Shown here piece by piece: positions 42,765-49,388 of a DNA stretch of 49,388 nucleotides. Both the position numbers and the translations under genes were made by a program. Positions within the stretch are counted from its first letter, which is position 1; every line of letters starts with the position of its first letter. Under the pieces are notes generated by a model that saw only the letters and a program-made list of their open reading frames with translations, had not been told where the DNA came from and did no database searches. The stretch is from Marinobacter maroccanus (GTDB lineage: Bacteria; Pseudomonadota; Gammaproteobacteria; Pseudomonadales; Oleiphilaceae). The stretch spans positions 43,014 to 92,401 of the forward strand of contig NZ_PSSX01000026.1 in the NCBI RefSeq assembly GCF_002933275.1, written 5' to 3'.

Positions 42765-43931
42765 TTGAACGACACTGAGACTGGGAAAGATCAACAGCCA
42801 GCGGCGGTTCGGCCGCCACTGAGTCTTTATATCCACGTGCCTTGGTGCGTGCGGAAGTGTCCCTACTGTGATTTCAACTCCCACGCCTTTACCGGTGCCA
42901 TCCCCGAGTCCGCCTACCTGGAGGCCCTGCTCGAAGACCTCGACCAGGACCTGGCCTTTGCCACCGACCGGCCGATAGAAACCGTGTTCATTGGCGGCGG
43001 CACTCCCTCCCTGATGAGCGGCGAATTCTATGACCGGCTGTTCCGGGAATTGCGGGCAAGGCTCAACCTCGAGGCAGATGCCGAGATCACACTGGAAGCC
43101 AACCCGGGAACACTCGAAGCCGGCCGCTTCGAAGCCTTCCGGAAGGCGGGCATCAACCGCCTGTCCATCGGCGTACAGAGCTTTAACGCCGATCACCTGA
43201 AAGCCCTGGGCCGAATTCATGACGCCGATGCCGCTCACCGGGCGATACGCGCCGCTCGCCGGGCCGGCTTCGACAATTTCAACATCGACCTGATGCACGG
43301 CCTGCCGGGCCAGACCCCGGAGCAGGCCCTTGAGGACATCCAGACTGCCCTGCACTACGATCCGGCCCACCTGTCCTGGTATCAATTGACCCTCGAGCCA
43401 AATACCGAATTTTACAGTCGGCCTCCAGACCTGCCGGACGACGATCATCTCTGGGACATCTATCGCCGCGGCTCAGACCTGCTGCACAAACAGGGATATC
43501 AGGATTACGAAGTTTCGGCCTGGAGCCTCCGCGGAAAGGCCTCTCGCCATAATCTGAACTACTGGACTTTCGGGGACTATCTGGCCCTCGGGGCCGGCGC
43601 CCACGGCAAGATCAGTCTGGCCGACGGCAGTATCCGGCGCTACTGGAAGACTCGCCAGCCCGAAGCCTACCTGCAACGGATCGGGAGCCGTACCGCTGGC
43701 ACAGACGCCATAGCCGGGGAAGATTTACCCCTGGAGTTCCTGATGAATGCCCTGAGACTGAAAGAAGGAGTGGATGAAAGCCTTTTTTCTGAGCGAACGG
43801 GTTTACCCCTGACAACAGTTGGGGTAAAACTTGAACAACTGCGAAATGAAAAGCTGATGGTGAGTGATCGGCTCCAGGCCACTGACCTGGGCCAGAGATA
43901 CCTGAACAGCCTGTTGGAGCGTTTTCTGTAA
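42765..43931 (+). CDS. hemW: Radical SAM heme chaperone HemW
   Basis: A 388-residue radical SAM protein. Cys28, Cys32 and Cys35 (HVPWCVRKCPYCDFNSHAF) bind the [4Fe-4S] cluster; VFIGGGTPSLMSG, EANPGTLEAGRFEAFRKAGINRLSIGVQSF and the C-terminal HemN-type domain follow. HemW inserts or traffics heme and is often mislabelled as oxygen-independent coproporphyrinogen oxidase. The start is a TTG: no ATG lies between it and the cluster motif. The stop overlaps the next start (TAATG). Confidence 0.94.
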   Translation: MNDTETGKDQQPAAVRPPLSLYIHVPWCVRKCPYCDFNSHAFTGAIPESAYLEALLEDLDQDLAFATDRPIETVFIGGGTPSLMSGEFYDRLFRELRARLNLEADAEITLEANPGTLEAGRFEAFRKAGINRLSIGVQSFNADHLKALGRIHDADAAHRAIRAARRAGFDNFNIDLMHGLPGQTPEQALEDIQTALHYDPAHLSWYQLTLEPNTEFYSRPPDLPDDDHLWDIYRRGSDLLHKQGYQDYEVSAWSLRGKASRHNLNYWTFGDYLALGAGAHGKISLADGSIRRYWKTRQPEAYLQRIGSRTAGTDAIAGEDLPLEFLMNALRLKEGVDESLFSERTGLPLTTVGVKLEQLRNEKLMVSDRLQATDLGQRYLNSLLERFL

Positions 43932-44464
43932 TGGACCCTGCACACGGAGTGGCGGCCTTTCCGAAAAGCCTGAAAGCCAGCCTGGTGGTGGCTGCCGTGC
44001 TGCTGTTCGCCTTGCTTATGGTCAACCAGCCACTGCAGACCGCCTCCGCGCCCCAGGGTATCGTCAGCTACCAGTTGGCCGGCACCGCAGACCAGGCCCA
44101 TGCCATTTTTCGCAGCTGGGGAAGAGAAGGCGTTGCCTGGGCGAAGATTTCACTGTGGCTGGACTTCCTGTTCATCCCCGCATACATGCTTGCCCTGATC
44201 TACCTGACCCGACACTTCACCCGCGATCGCCCCGGCATTCGCGAGCGAGTAGGTGCCCGATGGGTGAGAGCCCTGTTTGCAACCGCCGGCCTGAGCGATG
44301 GCGCCGAGAACATTCTGTTGCTGAACAATTTTAACCCACCCACCGATGAAGTGAGCCTATCCGCAACCCTGTGCGCGCTGATCAAGTTCACGGCACTCAC
44401 GCTCGGGATTGCCGGACTGGTGATTATCCGGGCGTCCCGGCGCCATCCGCTGGCGCACCACTGA
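43931..44464 (+). CDS. Predicted membrane protein, unknown function
   Basis: A 177-residue protein with about four membrane helices: VVAAVLLFALLMVN near 19-32, ISLWLDFLFIPAYMLALIYL near 72-92, a weak one around LFATAGLSDGAENILLL, and LCALIKFTALTLGIAGLVII near the C-terminus. It overlaps the hemW stop by one base, so it is read from the same transcript. No family was recognised. Confidence 0.8.
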   Translation: MDPAHGVAAFPKSLKASLVVAAVLLFALLMVNQPLQTASAPQGIVSYQLAGTADQAHAIFRSWGREGVAWAKISLWLDFLFIPAYMLALIYLTRHFTRDRPGIRERVGARWVRALFATAGLSDGAENILLLNNFNPPTDEVSLSATLCALIKFTALTLGIAGLVIIRASRRHPLAHH

Positions 44465-44482
44465 AGCCTCTTGTGCCGGACA

Positions 44483-45223
44483 TCAGTTGGTCCGGTAGAA
44501 CAACAGATCCCAGACGCCGTGACCGAGGGTTTCGCCACGCTTTTCAAACTTGGTAATCGGACGGTCTTCAGGGCGCGGTGAATAGCCACCGGACTCCTGG
44601 GTGTTGGCAAAGCCTTCGGACTCGTTCATCACCTCGAGCATATGCTCCGCGTAGTTTTCCCAGTCGGTCGCCAGGTGCAGGATGCCGCCCACCCTCAGCT
44701 TGTGACGAACCCGCTGGACAAACTCGTGCTGAATCAGCCGGCGCTTGTGATGCTTTTTCTTGTGCCAGGGGTCCGGGAAAAACACCATTACCCGATCCAG
44801 ACAGGCGTCAGGGAGGCAAAGATCAATAACATCGTTGGCATCGATGCTGTAGATGCGGACGTTTTCCAGGCCGCGCTCCTCAATCTCCTTGAGCAGTGCA
44901 CCAACGCCGGGCTGATGGACCTCAACCCCAATGAAGTCCTGCTCGGGGGCCGCTTCGGCCATTTCAGCCAGGGACCGGCCCATACCAAAACCGATTTCCA
45001 GGTTGAGCATGTTGTCCCGACCAAAGACTTCGCGCGGATCGATCATTCCGTCCTCACGGGTCAGGCCATACTTCGGCCAGCTGCGTTCGAACGCCTTCTT
45101 CTGGCCCTCTGTCATCCGGCCCTGGCGCAGAACGAAGCTGCGCACGCCGCGGCGGGTGGTTACCGGCGATTCGGCGGCGGTATCCGGGGAATTTTGCGGT
45201 TCTTTATGGTCTGTCATCTGCAA
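44483..45223 (-). CDS. trmB: tRNA (guanosine(46)-N7)-methyltransferase
   Basis: A 246-residue TrmB that methylates G46 in the tRNA variable loop. SAM motif LNLEIGFGMGRSLAEMA, then FIGVEVHQPGVGALL and the catalytic signature VFFPDPWHKKKHHKRRLIQ, with LHLATDWENYAEHM later. ATG 45223 and ATG 45217 are both possible starts. It is downstream of comM on the same strand and convergent with the hemW operon. Confidence 0.96.
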   Translation of the reverse strand: MQMTDHKEPQNSPDTAAESPVTTRRGVRSFVLRQGRMTEGQKKAFERSWPKYGLTREDGMIDPREVFGRDNMLNLEIGFGMGRSLAEMAEAAPEQDFIGVEVHQPGVGALLKEIEERGLENVRIYSIDANDVIDLCLPDACLDRVMVFFPDPWHKKKHHKRRLIQHEFVQRVRHKLRVGGILHLATDWENYAEHMLEVMNESEGFANTQESGGYSPRPEDRPITKFEKRGETLGHGVWDLLFYRTN

Positions 45224-45288
45224 TCCTTAACCGCAGGCAGCGGGTCTGTTTAACGGGATTTGCCAACAGTTTACCAGAGTGTCCTCAC

Positions 45289-46821
45289 TCAGGCGGAGAC
45301 CACCGAGTTACGACCCTGTTGTCGATCCAGCTGCCGGTAGCCCAATGCTTCAACCAGATGGCTCTGGCGCAGCTCGTCGCAGCCTTCCAGATCGGCAAGT
45401 GTTCGGGCAACTCGCAATATGCGGTGCAGCGCACGGGCCGAAAGTCCCAACTTTTCCATGGCACCGGTGAGCAACTGCTCACCCTGGCGATCCAGCCGGC
45501 ACGCGGCCTGCAATTCACGCCCGGATAAGCCGGCATTCAGGCAACCTCTCTCTGATTGCCGGGTTCTGGCGATCAGGACACGCTCCCGGACGGTGGCGCT
45601 GGTTTCGCCATCCCCGCCCTGTCGCATCAAGATGTCGCCACCCTGAACAGGCACTTCAACGTGCAGATCAAACCTGTCCAGAAGCGGACCGGAAATTTTC
45701 GATCGGTAACGGGCAATCTGTTGTGGTGTGCACTGACACTCGATGGTGGGGTGACCGCTATAACCACAGGGGCAAGGGTTCATCGCGCCCACCACCTGAA
45801 ATCGCGCCGGAAAATTCACCTGCCGCGCCGCGCGGCTGATCGAGATCTCACCGGTCTCCATCGGTTCCCGCAACACCTCCAGAACCCGACGTTCGAACTC
45901 CGGCAATTCGTCAAGGAAGAGTACGCCCCGATGAGCCAGGGAGATTTCCCCGGGCCTCGGGCTGCTGCCGCCGCCCACCAGGGCAACAGCCGATGCGGTA
46001 TGATGAGGCGATCGGAAGGGCGGTTCCCGCCAGCCCCCGGAACGAACAGGAAGCCCGGCAACAGAATGCACGCTGGCAACTTCCATGGCGGCAGCATCAT
46101 CCAGCCCCGGAAGAATGCCGGGCAGCCGACTGGCGAGCATACTCTTGCCGGTTCCCGGTGGACCGAAGAACAGAAGATTGTGACTACCTGCCGCAGCCAC
46201 CTCCAGTGCTCTGCGGGGAACCCGCTGGCCGCGGACATCCGACAGATCTGGCAACTCCCCCTTGTTGCCCGGCAGCTGTTCCAGCGAGGACCTGGGCACT
46301 GGTACCAGACGGGCGCGGCCACTCAAGTGCTCACATACCGCCAGAAGGTGACCCGCGGCCAGAACGTCACCCTGGCTAGCCAGGGCCGCCTCCTCGGCAT
46401 TCCTGTTCGGAACCAGCAAACTCCGCTGATCATCCCGGGCGGCCAGCACAGCCGGCAGTACACCCTTTAATGGCCGCAATGCACCATCAAGGGACAATTC
46501 GCCAAGAAATTCGCAATCGGAAAGACTGTCCACCGGGATCTGGCCCGAGGCCGCCAGAATGCCCAGGGCAATGGGCAAATCGAAACGGCCGCCCTCTTTG
46601 GGCAGATCAGCAGGCGCGAGATTGATGGTGATTCTGCGAGCGGGAAATTCGAAGCCCGCGTTGAGAAGGGCGCTTCGAACACGCTCCTTGCTTTCTCTGA
46701 CACCGGTTTCCGGCAGCCCCACGATTGAGAGCGCGGGCAGGCCGCCTGAGAGATGAACTTCAACGGTAACGGCGGGGGCCGACACGCCAATGGTGGCGCG
46801 GGAGTGAACGATAGCAAGCAT
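45289..46821 (-). CDS. comM: YifB/ComM family Mg-chelatase-like AAA+ ATPase
   Basis: A 510-residue AAA+ protein: an N-terminal Lon-protease-like fold (VEVHLSGGLPALSIVGLPETGVRESKERVRSALLN), Walker A FFGPPGTGKSM, the Mg-chelatase signature HHTASAVALVGGG and SLAHRGVLFLDELPEF, NPCPCGYSGHP, and DRFDLHVEVP. ComM is a hexameric helicase that aids branch migration during natural transformation. Start 46821 is the family start (MLAIVHSRATIGV). ubiK lies 63 nt upstream. Confidence 0.95.
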   Translation of the reverse strand: MLAIVHSRATIGVSAPAVTVEVHLSGGLPALSIVGLPETGVRESKERVRSALLNAGFEFPARRITINLAPADLPKEGGRFDLPIALGILAASGQIPVDSLSDCEFLGELSLDGALRPLKGVLPAVLAARDDQRSLLVPNRNAEEAALASQGDVLAAGHLLAVCEHLSGRARLVPVPRSSLEQLPGNKGELPDLSDVRGQRVPRRALEVAAAGSHNLLFFGPPGTGKSMLASRLPGILPGLDDAAAMEVASVHSVAGLPVRSGGWREPPFRSPHHTASAVALVGGGSSPRPGEISLAHRGVLFLDELPEFERRVLEVLREPMETGEISISRAARQVNFPARFQVVGAMNPCPCGYSGHPTIECQCTPQQIARYRSKISGPLLDRFDLHVEVPVQGGDILMRQGGDGETSATVRERVLIARTRQSERGCLNAGLSGRELQAACRLDRQGEQLLTGAMEKLGLSARALHRILRVARTLADLEGCDELRQSHLVEALGYRQLDRQQGRNSVVSA

Positions 46822-46884
46822 GACAACCTTCCATGGTAGTGACCGGGAATGCTTGCCCGGCATCCTGCCGGGCGCGTCCGGGAT

Positions 46885-47139
46885 TTACTGTTTCTGCAGG
46901 GAATTTTCCAGTTCGGCCACCCGCTTCTCGAGTGCATCCACCTTTTCACGGGTCTTCAGCAAGACCGCCTGCTGGGCGTCGAACTCTTCCCGTGTTACCA
47001 GCTCCAAACGGGACAGGACGGCCATCACAGTAGCCCGGGCCTGGGTTTCAAAATCTTCCCGTGCAGCGCGGGCCATATCGGGAACGAACTGGCCGAATTG
47101 GCCCTGCAGTTGAGCAAAAATATCCTGTGGACCTTTCAC
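46885..47139 (-). CDS. ubiK: Ubiquinone biosynthesis accessory factor UbiK
   Basis: An 84-residue membrane-fusogenic/BMFP-type protein (formerly YqiC): MKGPQDIFAQLQGQFGQFVPDM, AREDFETQARATVMAVLSRLELVTREEFDAQQAVLLKTREKVDALEKRV, with a C-terminal coiled coil. UbiK works with the SCP2 protein UbiJ in aerobic ubiquinone synthesis. Its divergent neighbour is glnK. Confidence 0.93.
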   Translation of the reverse strand: MKGPQDIFAQLQGQFGQFVPDMARAAREDFETQARATVMAVLSRLELVTREEFDAQQAVLLKTREKVDALEKRVAELENSLQKQ

Positions 47140-47282
47140 ACATCACCTCACAAATTACTGAAATATCCGGCTTCGACTAAAAGACAGGGCCTGTTGCCGG
47201 TTTGCGGGAGTGTATCACACCGCAGCCCCTGCCATACTGTAGGCGGTCGGCCCTATAATATGGGCCGTTCGGACAGAGAGCC

Positions 47283-47352
47283 CGCTCCAATTTGGCTCAC
47301 TGTCCGGCTACCCGCTCTATTTTGGTGCATAACTTTGCGCCATTCTGGTACG
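47283..47352 (+). promoter_or_regulatory. Three NtrC-like operator sites upstream of glnK
   Basis: Three sites fit the NtrC form TGCACC-N5-GGTGCA with mismatches: CGCTCC-AATTT-GGCTCA (47283-47299), CGCTCT-ATTTT-GGTGCA (47313-47329) and TGCGCC-ATTCT-GGTACG (47336-47352). They lie about 45-110 bp upstream of the sigma-54 promoter at 47393. This is the layout of a nitrogen-starvation enhancer. Confidence 0.6.
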
Positions 47353-47392
47353 CGGATATCTTAACCTGTTGTTTTAAAGTTATTTTTTTGCG

Positions 47393-47410
47393 TTGGCATA
47401 CCCGATGCTA
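47393..47410 (+). promoter_or_regulatory. Sigma-54 promoter of glnK-amtB
   Basis: TTGGCATACCCGATGCTA: GG at 47395-47396, exactly ten bases, GC at 47407-47408, close to the TGGCAC-N5-TTGC consensus. It lies 110 nt before glnK and downstream of NtrC-like sites, as expected for nitrogen control. Confidence 0.75.
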
Positions 47411-47520
47411 AAGCTCTCGTACGCAATCCGCACAATTGGTGTGCGAGGTGGCAGCATCCCGAACTCAACAATCGGCCGACGGGCCCTCACTGTTGGGACG
47501 GCTTTACCAAGGAGAAAGCA

Positions 47521-47859
47521 ATGAAACTTGTGACAGCGATCATCAAGCCTTTCAAATTGGATGATGTCCGTGAGGCACTATCCGAGATTGGCGTACAAGG
47601 CGTAACCGTCACTGAAGTCAAAGGCTTCGGTCGGCAAAAAGGCCACACAGAACTCTATCGTGGCGCTGAATATGTGGTGGATTTCCTGCCCAAGGTGAAG
47701 GTGGAAGTTGCCATTGGCGACAATCTGCTGGACCAGGTTATTGAATCCATCACCAAGGCGGCCAACACCGGCAAGATCGGTGACGGCAAGATCTTCGTGA
47801 CTGAACTGGCTCAGGCCATCCGGATCCGGACTGGCGAAACCGGCGAAGAAGCGGTCTGA
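47521..47859 (+). CDS. glnK: Nitrogen regulatory PII protein GlnK
   Basis: A 112-residue PII protein: MKLVTAIIKPFKLDDVREAL, T-loop GFGRQKGHTELYRGAEYVVDF with the uridylylation site Tyr51, and the ATP-binding TGKIGDGKIFV. GlnK senses 2-oxoglutarate and nitrogen state and plugs AmtB when nitrogen is plentiful. Ribosome site AAGGAG precedes the start. amtB follows after 72 nt and the pair shares the sigma-54 promoter. Confidence 0.97.
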   Translation: MKLVTAIIKPFKLDDVREALSEIGVQGVTVTEVKGFGRQKGHTELYRGAEYVVDFLPKVKVEVAIGDNLLDQVIESITKAANTGKIGDGKIFVTELAQAIRIRTGETGEEAV

Positions 47860-47931
47860 ACCAGCTCTGATAATTCGAACAGCCAACGCAAAAAATTTAT
47901 AACCTGAAAAGCCTCGTGCGGAGGGCTTCAT

Positions 47932-49215
47932 ATGGAAAGCAATCTAAATCACATTTTTGAACTCCAGTATGCGCTGGATACCTTTTACTTCCTGATTTGC
48001 GGTGCCCTGGTCATGTGGATGGCCGCAGGCTTTGCCATGCTGGAAGCCGGCCTGGTGCGTGCCAAAAACACCACCGAAATCCTGACCAAGAACGTGGCCC
48101 TGTTTGCGGTCGCCTGCACCATGTACCTGATAGTCGGCTACGACATCATGTACGACGGTGGCATCTTCCTGAGCGGCATCACTACCGTTGCCGAGATGGA
48201 CGACGCGGCCGTTGCCGGCGTCATTGCAGCCTCCACCGAAGCCGGTTTCGGCGACATGGGCGAATACAGCGGCGCATCTGACTTTTTCTTCCAGGTTGTC
48301 TTCGTTGCCACTGCCATGTCCATCGTGTCCGGTGCCGTGGCTGAGCGTATGAAGCTCTGGGCCTTCCTGGCATTTGCCGTTGTTATGTGTGGTTTCATCT
48401 ACCCGATGCAGGGTTCCTGGACCTGGAACGGCGACGCGGTATTTGGCATGTATGAGCTGAGCTACAGCGACTACGCCGGTTCCGGTATCGTTCACATGGC
48501 CGGTGCAGCAGCAGCCCTGGCAGGCGTTATCCTCCTCGGTGCCCGTAAAGGCAAGTACGGCGCCAAAGGCGAGATCCGCGCCTTCCCGGGTGCCAACCTG
48601 CCCCTGGCAACGCTGGGTACCTTCATCCTGTGGATGGGCTGGTTCGGCTTCAACGGTGGTTCTACCCTGAAGCTGGGTGGCATCGGTGTCGCCAACGAGG
48701 TTGCCAACGTGTTCCTGAACACCAACGCAGCTGCAGCCGGCGGCCTGATCGCTGCCCTGATCGTGGCGCGCCTGATGTTCGGCAAGGCCGATCTGACCAT
48801 GGCCCTGAACGGTGCCCTGGCAGGCCTTGTTGCCATCACTGCCGAGCCGGCGGACCCTTCTCCCCTGCTGGCCACCATCATCGGCGCCATCGGCGGCACC
48901 CTGGTTGTATTCTCCATCGTGACCATGGACAAGCTGCGCATTGACGATCCGGTCGGTGCCATCTCTGTACACGGTGTGGTGGGTATCTGGGGTATCTTCG
49001 CGGTTCTCCTGTCCGACGCAGACGCCACCTTCATGGGTCAGCTGGTCGGCATGCTCACCATCTTCGTCTGGGTATTTGTTACCAGCCTGATCGTCTGGAG
49101 CATCCTGAAGGCCGTCATGGGCATCAGGGTTTCCGAAGAAGACGAGTACGAAGGTGTGGACCTGTCCGAGTGCGGCATGGAAGCCTATCCGGAGTTTGTC
49201 AGCGGCAAGCAGTAA
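47932..49215 (+). CDS. amtB: Ammonium transporter AmtB
   Basis: A 427-residue inner-membrane ammonium channel with about 11 helices. Signatures: AGFAMLEAGLVRAKNTTEILTKN near the start, DYAGSGIVHMAG (periplasmic Asp and first pore His), MGWFGFNGGSTL, and ISVHGVVGIWGIFAVLL (second pore His). No cleaved signal peptide is obvious. Coding third positions are strongly G/C-biased, consistent with high expression. Partner of glnK; ends at a strong terminator. Confidence 0.97.
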   Translation: MESNLNHIFELQYALDTFYFLICGALVMWMAAGFAMLEAGLVRAKNTTEILTKNVALFAVACTMYLIVGYDIMYDGGIFLSGITTVAEMDDAAVAGVIAASTEAGFGDMGEYSGASDFFFQVVFVATAMSIVSGAVAERMKLWAFLAFAVVMCGFIYPMQGSWTWNGDAVFGMYELSYSDYAGSGIVHMAGAAAALAGVILLGARKGKYGAKGEIRAFPGANLPLATLGTFILWMGWFGFNGGSTLKLGGIGVANEVANVFLNTNAAAAGGLIAALIVARLMFGKADLTMALNGALAGLVAITAEPADPSPLLATIIGAIGGTLVVFSIVTMDKLRIDDPVGAISVHGVVGIWGIFAVLLSDADATFMGQLVGMLTIFVWVFVTSLIVWSILKAVMGIRVSEEDEYEGVDLSECGMEAYPEFVSGKQ

Positions 49216-49236
49216 ACGCTGACAGTGCAAAACCAG

Positions 49237-49265
49237 AAGGGGCGCCAACCGGCGCCCCTTTTTTT
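49237..49265 (+). terminator. Rho-independent terminator after amtB
   Basis: A 10-bp stem, AAGGGGCGCC (49237-49246) with GGCGCCCCTT (49251-49260), AACC loop, then a T-run. It lies 22 nt after the amtB stop and five bases before the transposase stop codon read from the other strand. Confidence 0.93.
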
Positions 49266-49269
49266 AGGT

Positions 49270-49388
49270 TCATCGCGCTTTACCGGGAAACGCTGCTTTT
49301 ATCTTTAGGAAGAAGTAATCGTTGTCCCGGTAGCCATAAGCCATCCGCTTGATCACCTTGATCTTGTTGTTCATTCCCTCCAGCACAC
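49270..49388 (-). CDS. ISL3 family transposase, C-terminal part (cut by window edge)
   Basis: The minus strand from the right edge encodes 38 residues, VLEGMNNKIKVIKRMAYGYR followed by DNDYFFLKIKAAF and PGKAR, then TGA (49270-49272). The N-K-I-K-x-I-K-R-x-A-Y-G-Y-R-D run is the C-terminal end of ISL3 (IS204/IS1001/IS1096/IS1165) transposases, part of the DDE domain. The N-terminal part and the element's other end lie outside the window. Its left end should be within a few bases of the amtB terminator; an inverted repeat was not identified. Confidence 0.85.
   Translation of the reverse strand, partial: VLEGMNNKIKVIKRMAYGYRDNDYFFLKIKAAFPGKAR

Noticed and set aside
47140..47520. A gene or small ORF in the ubiK-glnK gap
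   Set aside because: Apart from regulatory sites no supported coding frame was seen; the long frame there lies across ubiK on the other strand.
1..49388. CRISPR arrays, prophage genes or defence islands
   Set aside because: No regularly spaced repeats, phage structural genes or known defence gene sets were seen; the only mobile sequences are the intron, foldback repeats and the IS at the right edge.

Overview
The window looks like chromosomal DNA of a marine gammaproteobacterium, most probably Marinobacter or a close relative. This rests on gene content and order rather than a database search. Several blocks follow the Pseudomonas/Marinobacter order: gmk-rpoZ-spoT-ridA next to recG-oxyR; yicC/rph-crc-pyrE; pilU-pilT facing yggS-proC-yggT followed by metX-metW-DUF4426-rdgB-hemW; and trmB-comM-ubiK facing glnK-amtB. 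Two FadL-type outer-membrane proteins, a phasin-like protein and a PEP-CTERM surface protein suit a lipid- or hydrocarbon-using marine bacterium.

Layout. 1-2636 is a group II intron with its reverse transcriptase/maturase, interrupting the anticodon loop of an elongator tRNA-Met gene; the 5' exon is cut by the window edge. 2637-3978 holds a sigma-54-like promoter, a PEP-CTERM protein gene and a terminator. 4237-8863 is an apparent operon of a FadL-like outer-membrane protein and a very large Ig-like lipoprotein. 8973-11741 holds a molybdopterin oxidoreductase and a DUF2489 protein, followed by a possible small RNA gene. 12087-23223 is housekeeping: an HDOD protein, recG, oxyR, an SDR protein, ridA, spoT, rpoZ, gmk, a pseudouridine synthase and yicC. 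23393-26605 is rph, a hairpin-rich repeat, crc, pyrE and a DUF4124 protein. 26703-32561 is a phasin, a DUF2782 protein, polA, a hypothetical protein and fadL. 32682-37349 is the type IV pilus retraction pair pilU/pilT, then yggS, proC and yggT. 37593-44464 is a dynamin-like GTPase, a TA-flanked foldback element, the methionine genes metX-metW, then DUF4426, rdgB, hemW and a membrane protein. 44483-49265 is trmB, comM, ubiK and the nitrogen-regulated glnK-amtB operon. The right edge enters the 3' end of an ISL3-type transposase gene.

The most unusual points are: (1) the group II intron placed between tRNA positions 38 and 39 of a tRNA-Met gene, with an exact 7-nt EBS1/IBS1 match and a compatible delta pair; (2) a second, separate tRNA-Met 5' half inside that intron, followed by a 9-nt copy of the intron's 3' splice junction; (3) a PilT retraction ATPase lacking exactly 18 conserved residues between the catalytic glutamate and Walker B, as if lost by recombination between CGGGAAG repeats; (4) a 264-bp foldback element that turned the TAA stop of the dynamin gene into TAG without changing the protein; and (5) a GG-N10-GC sigma-54-like promoter ahead of the PEP-CTERM gene. 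Function calls come from reading protein motifs; no homology search was run.
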